A stretch of 39,497 nucleotides of DNA. Origin: Chloroflexota bacterium. Its GTDB lineage: Bacteria; Chloroflexota; Anaerolineae; Aggregatilineales; Phototrophicaceae. Positions 15,588 through 24,169 of this stretch are shown in pieces. The first letter of the stretch is position 1, and each line of letters opens with the position of its first letter. The position numbers and the translations under genes are program-made. Location: contig VXNO01000104.1 of NCBI GenBank assembly GCA_009840575.1, positions 1-39,497 of the forward strand, given 5' to 3'. The notes under the pieces were generated by a model. It saw only the letters and a program-made list of their open reading frames with translations, was not told the origin of the DNA and did not search any database.

Positions 15588-16811
15588 ATGTCACTGTCCT
15601 TCGACCAAGCCCACCGCACTGATTCGCCCTACCGCTGGGTGATTTTGACCATGGTCACTTTGTCGGGCTTTATCGTCATGGGCTTCCCCACGACCGGCTT
15701 GTCAGCCATGTTCAGCGAGGTCGCCGACTCACTGGGGTTGGACTTGGTGGAGATTGGCTTGATCTGGGGCGTCGGCTCGGTGATGGGCATTTTTACATCG
15801 GTGCTGGGCGGCAGCTTCATCGATTACTTCGGCACACGGCGCACCTTGGTGCTGCTCTGCCTCGCCACCGGGGTCAGCGGCGCGCTGCGTGGCTTCGCGG
15901 TCGACTTTTGGTCGCTGTTCATCACATCATTCCTGTTTGGCATGGTGCAGCCCATCCTGCCGATGAACTTCGTCAAGCTGAACCGCGAGTGGTTCGCCTC
16001 GCGCCAGTTGGGTTTCGCCGCTGGCGTCATGTCGGCGGGTTTCGCCACCGGGCTGATGCTGGGCTCGCGTTTGAGCGCGACGGTGCTTTCGCCGCTCTTG
16101 GGCGGCTGGCGCAATGTCTTGATCTTCTTGGGGCTTTGCGCGGTTGTGATGGCGGTTTTGTGGTATTTTGTTCATCCGCCCAATCAGCACCGCCGTCCCA
16201 CAGAGCCGCTCGACCTGCGTGGAATGTTGCGCAGCCTGCGGACGGTGGCGCGCTACCGCGAGCTGTGGGTGATCTCGCTGGCGGTCTTCGGCGTGCTGGG
16301 GCTGATGCGCGGCTTGGTCGGCTATGTACCCACTTATCTGCGTGAGATCGGCTGGGGCGCGGTCGAGGCGGATACAGCCATCACGGTCTTCTTCTTTTGC
16401 AGTCTTGTCAGCGTGGTGCCGCTTTCGTACTTATCCGACCGGCTGGGCAACCGCAAGCTGGTCATGGCAGTTGGCACGACTATCATGAGCATCGGCACAG
16501 CGCTGATGTTCCTGGTGGGCGATAATTATTGGGGCGTGCTGCTGGCGATGGCGCTGGCAGGCTGCTGCTTCGATACTTTCATGGCGCTAAAAGGCGCATC
16601 CATCACCGAAATCGAGGGCTTGGACCTGGCTCTGATGGGCAGCGCGCTGGGCTTCGGCGGCATCTGGCAGAATCTCGGCACATCCATCACGCCGGCGCTG
16701 GGCAATGCGCTTACGCCAGTCGCGCTGAATCTGCCATTCCTGCTGTGGGCGGCCAGCGGCGCATTCGCCACCCTGGCGCTGCTGAGCTATCGCAAAGGCA
16801 AGAACCGCTAG
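15588..16811 (+). CDS. MFS transporter
   Basis: A 407-residue major facilitator superfamily protein with about twelve hydrophobic segments in two halves. The cytoplasmic loop between helices 2 and 3 carries DYFGTRRTL, a degenerate form of the MFS motif A, and the corresponding loop in the second half carries SYLSDRLGNRKLV. The central cytoplasmic loop (roughly residues 195-220) is basic. The substrate is not recognisable; position next to sugar genes makes an organic anion or sugar likely but unproven. The start ATG has only a weak ribosome-binding site. The gene is convergent with the BI-1 gene, with a palindrome in the gap. Confidence 0.87.
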   Translation: MSLSFDQAHRTDSPYRWVILTMVTLSGFIVMGFPTTGLSAMFSEVADSLGLDLVEIGLIWGVGSVMGIFTSVLGGSFIDYFGTRRTLVLLCLATGVSGALRGFAVDFWSLFITSFLFGMVQPILPMNFVKLNREWFASRQLGFAAGVMSAGFATGLMLGSRLSATVLSPLLGGWRNVLIFLGLCAVVMAVLWYFVHPPNQHRRPTEPLDLRGMLRSLRTVARYRELWVISLAVFGVLGLMRGLVGYVPTYLREIGWGAVEADTAITVFFFCSLVSVVPLSYLSDRLGNRKLVMAVGTTIMSIGTALMFLVGDNYWGVLLAMALAGCCFDTFMALKGASITEIEGLDLALMGSALGFGGIWQNLGTSITPALGNALTPVALNLPFLLWAASGAFATLALLSYRKGKNR

Positions 16812-16833
16812 ATATCCCTGCGAGGGTATATGA

Positions 16834-16849
16834 GCGACTCTTGAGTCGC
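16834..16849. terminator. Perfect palindrome between convergent genes
   Basis: GCGACTC, a TT loop and GAGTCGC form a perfect 7-bp stem in the 74-base gap between the MFS and BI-1 stop codons. It could act as a bidirectional terminator and resembles the GGGCGA-type palindromes elsewhere in the window. Confidence 0.5.
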
Positions 16850-16885
16850 CTCTACGGTTGTTGTGTGGGCGCGGCCTTACACGGG

Positions 16886-17608
16886 TTACTCCCTGCCACC
16901 ACCCCCAAAGAGACGCAGCAGGAAGAGGAACAGGTTGATGAAGTCCAGATACAGCGTCAGCGCGCCCATGATGCTGAATTTCAAGGCGCTTTCGGGATCG
17001 ACCGTCATGCGCGGGTCCGCTGCCATCGCCGCGATGCGCTGGGTATCATAGGCGGTCAAAGCCGTGAAGAGCAGTACGCCGAAGATGCTGATGGCGAATT
17101 CGATCATCGTGCTGCCCAAGAAGATATTGACCACGCTGGCGATGATCAGCCCCAGCAAGCCCATCATAAAGTAGGCGCTATATTTGCTCAGATCGACATT
17201 GGTCGTCAAGCCGACGATGGTCATCGCCGCGAAGACGCCGGCTGTGCTGAGGAATGCCGCCGCGATTGACCCCAGCGTGAATGCCACAAAGATGATCGAA
17301 AAAGTAAGCCCCGTCAGCGCCGAGTAGACGAAGAAAAGCATGCCCGCCGCCGTCGCCGAGATGCGTTTGATGGCGAAGCTCAAGCCGAAGACGATGCCCA
17401 ACTGCGCGAAGACCGCCAGCATCACCACCATCTGGTTGGGGATCATGCCACTGTTGCTGACTCCCAGCGCGATTGCCGCCGTAACCAGCAAGCCCATCGT
17501 CATCCAGCCATAGACATTGCGCATCATCGCGTTCAGCTGCAGGCCTTCCAACGGCTTGCCCTTGCTCTTTTGCGGATCAATGATGAAGCCATCATTTCTC
17601 ATTTGCAT
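16886..17608 (-). CDS. Bax inhibitor-1/YccA family membrane protein
   Basis: A 240-residue integral membrane protein with seven hydrophobic helices, of the TMBIM/BI-1 family. Bacterial members are pH-sensitive calcium leak channels or modulators of membrane proteases. Family features are the N-terminal helix ending in NVYGWMTMGL, SALTGLTFS in the middle and the conserved YDTQRI loop, followed by DPESALKFSIMGALTLYLDFINLFLFLLR-type terminal helices. AGGAGAAT precedes the ATG at 17608; a second ATG follows two codons later. It stands alone between convergent and divergent neighbours. Housekeeping function is likely and no link to the sugar genes is visible. Confidence 0.93.
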   Translation of the reverse strand: MQMRNDGFIIDPQKSKGKPLEGLQLNAMMRNVYGWMTMGLLVTAAIALGVSNSGMIPNQMVVMLAVFAQLGIVFGLSFAIKRISATAAGMLFFVYSALTGLTFSIIFVAFTLGSIAAAFLSTAGVFAAMTIVGLTTNVDLSKYSAYFMMGLLGLIIASVVNIFLGSTMIEFAISIFGVLLFTALTAYDTQRIAAMAADPRMTVDPESALKFSIMGALTLYLDFINLFLFLLRLFGGGGRE

Positions 17609-17772
17609 TCTCGATTCTCCTATTCCATGCCCCTGTCAGACACGAGCATTAGTCTGATTGTTCTTAGGGATTATAACGAAATTTCGCCGCATTGGTGGCG
17701 CGTTTAGTCAAATTTATGCGCTTCTTATTTTGCCCCAAACGATGTTCTCCTTCGACTCGCTGCGCTCGGTGG

Positions 17773-17778
17773 TAGAAT
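17773..17778 (+). promoter_or_regulatory. -10 box of a possibly leaderless maf promoter
   Basis: TAGAAT ends six bases before the ATG at 17785, so transcription may start at the initiation codon itself. No ribosome-binding site is visible in the intervening bases. A -35 is not obvious. Confidence 0.4.
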
Positions 17779-17784
17779 AGCCCC

Positions 17785-18372
17785 ATGCGCATCATCCTGG
17801 CTTCTTCCTCGCCTCGCCGCAAAGAGCTGCTCGCTCAGTTGGGTTTGGGCTTTGCTATCATCAGCCCGGATATCGACGAATCGCTCCGCCCCGACGAAGA
17901 CCTGACCGACTATGCACAGCGCCTGAGCCGAGAAAAAGCCGCCGCCGTGCTGAGGCAGATCGACCAGCAGCCCAGCCTCATCATCGCCGCCGATACCGTC
18001 GTCGAGCATCAGGGTGAGCTGCTCGGCAAACCAGCCAATGCCCAAGCCGCGCAAGCCATGTTGCTGCGTCTGCGTGGACGCGCGCACACTGTCATCAGCG
18101 GCTTCACCGTGCGGCGCGCCGGCGATACCTCGCGCAGCATCACCCGCTATGCCCGCACCATCGTGTATATGCGCGAGTACAGCGAAGCCGAAATCGCCGC
18201 TTACATCGCCAGTGGCGACCCCTTTGATAAAGCTGGCGGCTATGCTATCCAAAACAAGGCATTTCATCCCGTGGCGCGCATCAAGGGCAGTTACAGCAAT
18301 GTGGTTGGCTTGCCGCTGGAGGCGCTGCGGCTGGCGCTGGCGGAACTGGGACTGCCGACCGCGTCTGACTAG
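17785..18372 (+). CDS. maf: Maf/YhdE family nucleotide pyrophosphatase
   Basis: A 195-residue house-cleaning enzyme that hydrolyses non-canonical or dTTP/UTP nucleotides to monophosphates. The family motifs are clear: LASSSPRRKELL at residues 5-16, the D-E-S segment PDIDESLRP, EKAAAV, IIAADTVV with the catalytic aspartate (about residue 70), and GGYAIQ near the C-terminus. The length is normal. There is no ribosome-binding site, consistent with a leaderless transcript. Its stop codon overlaps that of the convergent dehydrogenase gene: both stops share the palindrome CTAG at 18369-18372. Confidence 0.93.
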   Translation: MRIILASSSPRRKELLAQLGLGFAIISPDIDESLRPDEDLTDYAQRLSREKAAAVLRQIDQQPSLIIAADTVVEHQGELLGKPANAQAAQAMLLRLRGRAHTVISGFTVRRAGDTSRSITRYARTIVYMREYSEAEIAAYIASGDPFDKAGGYAIQNKAFHPVARIKGSYSNVVGLPLEALRLALAELGLPTASD

Positions 18373-19412
18373 CCGGGCAACAGCACCGATTTCACATTCA
18401 CGCCAGCTTCCATCCGCTCAAAAGCCGCCTGCCAATTTTTCAGCGGATAGACGCCGCCGATGATTGGCGCGAGGTTGATCTGCCCGCTGCTCAACAAAGC
18501 CAGCGCCCGCTCCCAGGTAGCGTGCAAGTGGCTGAAGCTGCCCTGCAAGGTAACTGCCTTCTGCACCAGCGGATCCAGCGAAAAATCCAGCGGTTGCGGT
18601 CCCCAGCCGATCTTGGTGATGATGCCGTTGGGGCGCACCAACTGCATGGCTTGGCGCAGCGCGACCGAGACGCCGCTGCAATCAACCACCAGGTCAGCGC
18701 CAAAGCCATCGCCCAGCTCGCGGATAAGCTCCAGCGGGTCGCCTTTATCGATATTCAAAGTGTGCGTCGCGCCGATTTCCGCCGCCACCGCCAACCGCCT
18801 TTCATCATGCCGCGTGCCCAGCATGATGAGCTCGCTTGCGCCGCGCAGCTTGGCGATTAGCAGCGCCATCATGCCGATGGGGCCTGGCCCCTGGATGATC
18901 ACGCAGTCGCCTGGTCGCACAACTGGCGTCTTCTCCACCAGCGCGTTGTAAGCCACGCAGATGGGCTCGGTCAGCGAGGCATGCTCAAAAGGCACATTGT
19001 CCGGGATGTGGTGCAAAATCTGCTGGCGGGCGCTGACATATTGCGTGAACGCGCCATCATAAAGCGCGCCATAACCCAGCCGCCGCGGGCATTGATTGTA
19101 ATCGCCGCTGTGGCAATAGGCGCAGACTCCGCAGACCTCCGCCGCTGTTTCCACCGCCACGCGATCGCCCTCGGCAAAGCCGCGCACGCCCTCGCCAACT
19201 GCCGCTATCGTACCGCAGAATTCATGCCCCAGCACCAGCGGCAGCTTGACCGCCCAGCTTTGCTTTTCGCGCCACATGTGCAGGTCGCTGCCACAGACGC
19301 CGGCCGCGCGCACCTGCACGATGACATGCCCGGGCGCGGGGTCGGCTGGCTGCGGGATATCGCGCAATTCCACATTTTTGTCGGCGCGCCCATATTTGAT
19401 TAGCGCTTGCAT
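18369..19412 (-). CDS. Zinc-dependent alcohol/sugar dehydrogenase (MDR family)
   Basis: A medium-chain dehydrogenase of 347 residues resembling L-threonine, sorbitol and galactitol dehydrogenases. It oxidises a secondary alcohol with NAD(P). Catalytic zinc ligands are C40 (GVCGSDLHMW) and H63-E64 (GHEFCG). The structural zinc site has C94, C97, C100 and C108. The Rossmann motif GPGPIG is at 175-180. I start at the ATG at 19412, which gives the normal N-terminus MQALIKYGR; a frame extending to 19448 adds twelve residues without support. The TIM-barrel isomerase gene lies 36 bases upstream on the same strand, suggesting a two-step conversion of a sugar or polyol. Confidence 0.9.
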   Translation of the reverse strand: MQALIKYGRADKNVELRDIPQPADPAPGHVIVQVRAAGVCGSDLHMWREKQSWAVKLPLVLGHEFCGTIAAVGEGVRGFAEGDRVAVETAAEVCGVCAYCHSGDYNQCPRRLGYGALYDGAFTQYVSARQQILHHIPDNVPFEHASLTEPICVAYNALVEKTPVVRPGDCVIIQGPGPIGMMALLIAKLRGASELIMLGTRHDERRLAVAAEIGATHTLNIDKGDPLELIRELGDGFGADLVVDCSGVSVALRQAMQLVRPNGIITKIGWGPQPLDFSLDPLVQKAVTLQGSFSHLHATWERALALLSSGQINLAPIIGGVYPLKNWQAAFERMEAGVNVKSVLLPG

Positions 19413-19448
19413 AACTCGTCCCTTCGCGGTCGTCTCGAAATATGTCAA

Positions 19449-20336
19449 CTATGAAAAATACTTATCGCGCATTTCGTGCAGGAAGAGCAGCGACTCGCGC
19501 ATTTCATCCATGCCATTCATGCCGTCTTCGATGCTGACCCAGCCGCTGTAGCCGACATCGCGCAGGATGCTGAAGATAGCGTCGTAGTCGTTCAAGCCGC
19601 GCCCGGTGACGCCATGCTGCAACTCCGGCGCATAGCCAATCGCGCCATCGCTGCCGCGCAGGGACTCCAGGCTCGCGCCCGGCGCAAGAAAGCGATCGCT
19701 GGCGTGCATGCTGACGACGCGCCCCGCCACCGCCCGCAGCAATTCCAGCGGATCATCGCCAGCCACAATCGCGTTGGACGGGTCATATTGCACGCCAAAA
19801 TACTCGCGCTCGGGGATTGCCGCCAGCAGCTCGAGGAAAATCTCCTGCTTCTGCGCGAACTCCGGATAGTGCCAGAAGCCGTCTTTGTAGTGGTTCTCCA
19901 AGCCCAGCACGACATCATGCTTGCGCGCCACCGGGAGAACCTGCTCAATGCACTCGACCACCCATTCGATGCCCTGCTGGCGGGAGACTTCGGGATAGCG
20001 CTGGCCGCTGAGCACGCGACAGACCGCGCCAGGACCGCCCAGCATGCGCGTGATGCGAATCATCTCAGATTCGCGCTCGATGGCCCGTTGCCGAGCCGAT
20101 TCATCGGGGTTGGTGAAATCGGGCGAGCAACACAGCATCGGCATGGCGAAACTGGCTTCCGCGATGGCGTCGCCCACGCTGTTGATATAGCTGTTGTCAA
20201 GACTGGTGAAGAAGCCCTCGTACATCTCCAAGCCTTCGGCGGGCAGGTCGCGCGCCATCTCGATCCAGTCGAAGACGGTCATGCCGCCGTTGGCGATGTC
20301 TTCCAGGTAGCATTTGGGGAAAGCGGCGATCTTCAT
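19449..20336 (-). CDS. Sugar phosphate isomerase/epimerase (xylose-isomerase-like TIM barrel)
   Basis: A 295-residue AP-endonuclease-2/xylose-isomerase-like TIM barrel that probably isomerises or epimerises a sugar or inositol derivative using a divalent metal. Candidate metal ligands are E in LGLENHYKDGF, D in VQYDPSNA, H in VVSMHASDRF and E in VSIEDGMNG, the usual E-D-H-E arrangement. I prefer the ATG at 20336 (MKIAAFPKCYLED). A TTG at 20363, overlapping the upstream stop, would add nine residues. It forms a probable operon with the small membrane protein upstream and the dehydrogenase downstream. Confidence 0.87.
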   Translation of the reverse strand: MKIAAFPKCYLEDIANGGMTVFDWIEMARDLPAEGLEMYEGFFTSLDNSYINSVGDAIAEASFAMPMLCCSPDFTNPDESARQRAIERESEMIRITRMLGGPGAVCRVLSGQRYPEVSRQQGIEWVVECIEQVLPVARKHDVVLGLENHYKDGFWHYPEFAQKQEIFLELLAAIPEREYFGVQYDPSNAIVAGDDPLELLRAVAGRVVSMHASDRFLAPGASLESLRGSDGAIGYAPELQHGVTGRGLNDYDAIFSILRDVGYSGWVSIEDGMNGMDEMRESLLFLHEMRDKYFS

Positions 20337-20359
20337 GCGGCGTCCATGAGAAGCGGCGC

Positions 20360-20758
20360 TCAAGTGCCACAGGCGCTGAAGAGCACGATGCGGGTCGCCT
20401 GGCTGCCGTCGGGCTTTTCGATTGATTGAATAAACCGCTCAGCCCAAGCCAGCCCGCGCGTCTGTCCCGAGTTGAGTATTTCCAGGGTCAAGCCTTGATA
20501 GAACTTGCGCACAGTGTCTTCATCGTCGGCGGTTTCCAGGATCCAGCGTGTCTCGCCCAGCGCGCGCGGTCGGAAGAGGTCGTATTGCATATCAACCGTT
20601 TCAGCGTCGGGATAAGGCGCCGCCCACCAATTCTCGATATCGTAGTGGCATTTGATATCGGCGAGCAGGATGACGAGCGCGATGATGCCCAGCGACACGC
20701 CGCCGAGGATGAATAGCAGCTTGGGCAGTGGGGTGGGCTTTTGGTTTGGCTGGTACAA
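20360..20758 (-). CDS. Small single-pass membrane protein, unknown
   Basis: A 132-residue protein I do not recognise. A proline-rich N-terminus (residues 1-13) is followed by one strong membrane helix (about 14-34) and a soluble domain of about 95 residues with LGETRWILETADDEDTVRKF and a C-terminal RIVLFSACGT. No ATG is available in a sensible place. The frame starts with TTG and has GAGG ten bases upstream, so TTG initiation is likely. The stop is adjacent to the isomerase start, suggesting coupling. The soluble part is probably extracytoplasmic, because few positive charges follow the helix. Confidence 0.6.
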   Translation of the reverse strand: MYQPNQKPTPLPKLLFILGGVSLGIIALVILLADIKCHYDIENWWAAPYPDAETVDMQYDLFRPRALGETRWILETADDEDTVRKFYQGLTLEILNSGQTRGLAWAERFIQSIEKPDGSQATRIVLFSACGT

Positions 20759-21027
20759 TGCGCTGATGCCTCACAAGTGATTTGTCGACAGTATAGTCGA
20801 GCGAAAGCGTGATTGGCTAGGGTATTTCGCGGCTTGTGCCCAGTTGCGATGCAGGGAAAAATCCGCCGCAACTCGCCTATTGCAAGCCGCCGCAAGCTGT
20901 GTTAGATTATTGTATGATATATCGTTGTATGTACACGCAATTGGCTCCATCTGCTTACGCACAGGGTTTCATGACGGTAACGACTCGACAGGCGCATCGC
21001 CCCCCCCCGTTAATTGAGAGCGTTTCC

Positions 21028-21037
21028 AAAGCGCTTT
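21028..21037. promoter_or_regulatory. LacI-family-type operator upstream of the Opp-type operon
   Basis: The perfect palindrome AAAGCGCTTT with a central CG is typical of LacI/CcpA-type sites. It lies about 210 bases upstream of the binding-protein ATG. A candidate -10, TATGAT, occurs further upstream at 20913-20918 without a clear -35. No LacI-type regulator gene is in the window. The rest of the 20759-21245 gap has no gene I can support. Confidence 0.45.
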
Positions 21038-21245
21038 TAGCTGGGCGCGCCAGCCTGCTTAGCAGATTTCCCGCAAGTCATCTCACATCCCATATACACA
21101 CGAAAGGAGGCGCTATCGACGCAGCGTAACCTGCCGTTTTTGCAATCCAGGGTGTCGCCGGCGCGCCCGCCATTCAGCCTCGTCTGGCGAACCAATTCGG
21201 AGCAGGCAATTTTCATTAATCGGCTAAGTGTGTAGGAGACAACAC

Positions 21246-23006
21246 ATGAAAGCGAGAACACTTTTCTTCATCCTTCTGGTCGCGGTCATCGCGGCGTTCA
21301 GCTTCACGGCTGCCGCCCAGGATGTCGCGCGTGAAGACACCGTCATCTTTGATATCGACGGTCCCGCCGGCGCGGTCGCCAACTACGACCAGATGAACTG
21401 GATGCTGCCCCACAACCACCGCAACAAGGGCTTGCATCAAGCCGTTAACGAGCCGCTCTTCATCCTCAACTATGAAACCGGCGAGATCATGCCGTGGCTG
21501 GCTGAGAGCATGACAGCCAACGACACGTTGGATGTCTGGACTCTCAACCTGCGTGAAGGCGCGGAATGGTCAGATGGCGAAGCCTTCAACGCCGACGATG
21601 TCGTCTTCACCATGGAACTGCTGCTGGGTGACGAGACTCAAGCGCTGGGTGGCGCGGCAGGCATGCAGAATTGGGTCGAAAGCGTCGAGAAGGTTGACGA
21701 CCACACAGTCGTATTCAACCTGAAGCAGCCGAACCCGCGCTTCCAGCTGGACAACTTCTCGGTGCGCATCTGGGGCAGCTACAACATTATTGCCGAGCAT
21801 GTCTGGGCTGACAAAGACCCCTTCACCTTCAAGCACTTCGACCTTGAAAAAGGCTGGCCCCTCGGCACTGGACCCTATGTCATCACCTCCGCCAACGAGA
21901 CCAGTTGGGTCTACGACCTCAACGAAGATTGGTGGGGCGCCAAGACCGGCGTCTTCAAGCTGCCTGAGCCGAAACGCGCCGTCTGGGTCGTAACCGGCAA
22001 TGACCAGATCCGCACCACCATGGCTGTCGCCAACGAGCTGGACAGCATCATGGATGTCACCTTGGGCGCCTTCGAAGCCATGCAGGCGCAGAACGACAAT
22101 ATCTTCGCCTGGGTCGATGGCATGCCTTATGTATGGCTGGATCCCTGCCCGCGCCAGTTGTCCTTCCAGACGCAGGTCGCGCCTTGGGACAACCCCGAAA
22201 TGCGCTGGGCGATCAACCACGCCATCAGCCGCCAGCAAGTCATTGACATCGCCTACGAAGGCGTCACCATCCCCTCGCGTACCCTGTATGTCGAGTATGG
22301 CGGCATGTTCCCCTACATCGATGCCATTGAAGAAGCTGGCATGACCTTCAACACCGAAGCCGATCTGGACGCCGCCGCCGCGCTGCTGGAGAAGAACGGC
22401 TACTCGCGCAATGATGACGGCCGCTGGGTCGATATGGACGGCGAAGCGCTCAGCCTGGCGATCCAGGTACACGAAGGCTTCGTTGAGAAGCGCCGCATCA
22501 CTACCAACCTGGTTGAACAGTTGCAGACCTTCGGCATCGAGGCTTCCGCCGCGGTCATCGCTGGCGCGACCTGGGGCGACAACAAGCGCTTCGGCAACTA
22601 CGAAGCTACCACCGACTGGGATGCCTGCGGTTCCATCAATGAGCCCTGGGCGTCGCTCCAGCGCTACACCAAACAATGGTGGCGGCCGGTTGGCGAGCCG
22701 AACACCGGCGGCCACAACCATGTCCGCTGGGATGGCATGAACAACGAGGCTTATAGCGAGATCGTCGCGCAACTCGGTACCCTGCCTCTGGGGCATCCGG
22801 ATGCCATTGGTCTGGTTGTAGATGCTTACCGCTACCTCTACGAAGACCTGCCCTTCATCCCGCTGAACCAGGCGACCAAGCTCATCCCCTTCAACAGTAC
22901 CTACTGGGAAGGCTGGCCCACCAGCGAGAACAACTGGAACCATCCGGCCACCTGGTGGCAATCGACACATCAATTCTTCCAGGAAATCACCAAAGCTGGA
23001 ATGTAA
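21246..23006 (+). CDS. ABC transporter substrate-binding protein, family 5 (Opp/Dpp type)
   Basis: A 586-residue extracytoplasmic solute receptor of the SBP_bac_5 family. Residues 1-24 are a signal peptide ending TAAAQ with no lipobox. Family features follow: NEPLFILNYETGEIMPWLAE, the hallmark WTLNLREGAEWSDGEAFNADDVVFT, VVFNLKQPNPRF, GTGPYVI, and DNPEMRWAINHAISRQQ in the second lobe. GTAGGAGA precedes the ATG at 21246. It heads a five-gene importer operon. Members of this family carry peptides but also oligosaccharides and plant sugars; the LacI-type operator and sugar-rich surroundings favour a carbohydrate, by inference. Confidence 0.93.
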   Translation: MKARTLFFILLVAVIAAFSFTAAAQDVAREDTVIFDIDGPAGAVANYDQMNWMLPHNHRNKGLHQAVNEPLFILNYETGEIMPWLAESMTANDTLDVWTLNLREGAEWSDGEAFNADDVVFTMELLLGDETQALGGAAGMQNWVESVEKVDDHTVVFNLKQPNPRFQLDNFSVRIWGSYNIIAEHVWADKDPFTFKHFDLEKGWPLGTGPYVITSANETSWVYDLNEDWWGAKTGVFKLPEPKRAVWVVTGNDQIRTTMAVANELDSIMDVTLGAFEAMQAQNDNIFAWVDGMPYVWLDPCPRQLSFQTQVAPWDNPEMRWAINHAISRQQVIDIAYEGVTIPSRTLYVEYGGMFPYIDAIEEAGMTFNTEADLDAAAALLEKNGYSRNDDGRWVDMDGEALSLAIQVHEGFVEKRRITTNLVEQLQTFGIEASAAVIAGATWGDNKRFGNYEATTDWDACGSINEPWASLQRYTKQWWRPVGEPNTGGHNHVRWDGMNNEAYSEIVAQLGTLPLGHPDAIGLVVDAYRYLYEDLPFIPLNQATKLIPFNSTYWEGWPTSENNWNHPATWWQSTHQFFQEITKAGM

Positions 23007-23023
23007 TTGACCAGGCAATCACT

Positions 23024-23050
23024 GAGGTTGGGGTGAAAAGCCCCAGCCTC
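23024..23050 (+). terminator. Hairpin behind the binding-protein gene
   Basis: GAGGTTGGGG (23024-23033), loop TGAAAAG, CCCCAGCCTC (23041-23050): a 10-bp stem with one wobble pair, followed by the T/A-rich TTATATAT. It probably attenuates the transcript so the binding protein is made in excess over the membrane subunits. Such a layout is common in ABC importer operons. Confidence 0.7.
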
Positions 23051-23156
23051 TTATATATCGACGCAGTTGAAGATGGCACACAAATTCATTTATTTCATAG
23101 CCTGTTGCTGTTTATTCTATTTGGCTTCGCAAACGATAAGGTAAAGGGGCGCTGGC

Positions 23157-24167
23157 ATGGGAGGAATATCTCTAAATTACCTGGTCCGCCGACTATTGGT
23201 ATTTTTCCTCACGCTTTGGGTGGCTGCCACTTTGATCTTCATCATCCCGCGCCTGGCACCGGGCGACCCCATCGCGGCGATGGTGGCGCGCTTGTCCTAT
23301 CAAGCCGGTTTTGTGGAAGACTCCAACGCCATCATTGAAGGCTGGAAAGAGCGCTTCGGCTTGAACGATCCGGTTTATGTGCAGTATGTGCGCTTTCTGG
23401 GTGGTCTGCTGCAGGGCGACCTCGGCTATTCGATGGCGCGTTTTCCGGCTACCGTGACCGAGCTGGTCGGCCGAGCCTTGCCCTGGACGATCGGCTTGGT
23501 CGGCGTCGCCACCGTCATTTTCTTCGTCGTCGGCAACCTCTGCGGGGCGCTGCTGGCTTGGAATCGAACGCCGCGCCTGGTCAAAGTGATGATCCCCATG
23601 TCGATGATCTTCACCTCCATCCCGCCTCTGTTAGCCGGCTTGCTGCTTAGCTACACCTTCGCCTTCCTGCTAGGCTGGTTTCCGCAGACCTATTCTTATG
23701 GCTTTGGCATGACGCCAGCCTTGACTTTGGAATTCGTCCTCAATGTGATTCATCACGGCACACTACCCGCCATGGCGATTGTTCTGGTTACATTCGGCTA
23801 TTGGGCGCTGGGCATGCGCGGCATGATGGTCACCATTGAGGGCGAAGATTACATGATCCTGGCGCAGGCAAAAGGCTTGAAACCTTTCTACGTCCTCTAC
23901 CGGTACATGATCCGCAACGCTATCCTGCCGCAGATGACGGCGCTGGCGGTCTCCATCGGCACCCTCGTCAACGGCGTGGTTCTTGTGGAAGTCATCTTCA
24001 ACTACAACGGTATGGGTACCCTCATCGTCACTGCCCTGCGCGAGCAAGATTTTGGGCTTATCCAAGGCACAGCCTTCATCTTGATTACGACCAGCGCCCT
24101 GGCGGTGCTGATCATCGACTTGAGTTACCCACTGATTGACCCGCGCATTAGCCTGGAGGGGAGATAG
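23157..24167 (+). CDS. ABC transporter permease (DppB/OppB type)
   Basis: A 336-residue membrane subunit with six hydrophobic helices. The N-terminus YLVRRLLVFFLTLWVAATL and the segment RLAPGDP are the typical start of DppB proteins. The cytoplasmic EAA-type loop is EDYMILAQAKGLKPFYVLYR-like near residue 230, followed by NAILPQ. AAGGGG precedes the ATG. It lies 150 bases behind the binding protein, across the attenuator hairpin, and two bases ahead of the second permease, so the two are co-translated and form the channel as a heterodimer. Confidence 0.93.
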   Translation: MGGISLNYLVRRLLVFFLTLWVAATLIFIIPRLAPGDPIAAMVARLSYQAGFVEDSNAIIEGWKERFGLNDPVYVQYVRFLGGLLQGDLGYSMARFPATVTELVGRALPWTIGLVGVATVIFFVVGNLCGALLAWNRTPRLVKVMIPMSMIFTSIPPLLAGLLLSYTFAFLLGWFPQTYSYGFGMTPALTLEFVLNVIHHGTLPAMAIVLVTFGYWALGMRGMMVTIEGEDYMILAQAKGLKPFYVLYRYMIRNAILPQMTALAVSIGTLVNGVVLVEVIFNYNGMGTLIVTALREQDFGLIQGTAFILITTSALAVLIIDLSYPLIDPRISLEGR

Positions 24168-24169
24168 AC

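Noticed and set aside
21570-23018. Open frame of 482 codons on the minus strand opposite the family 5 binding protein
   Set aside because: It mirrors a well-supported gene in a GC-rich sequence, has no family motifs, and would have no operon context. Such shadow frames are expected from codon bias.
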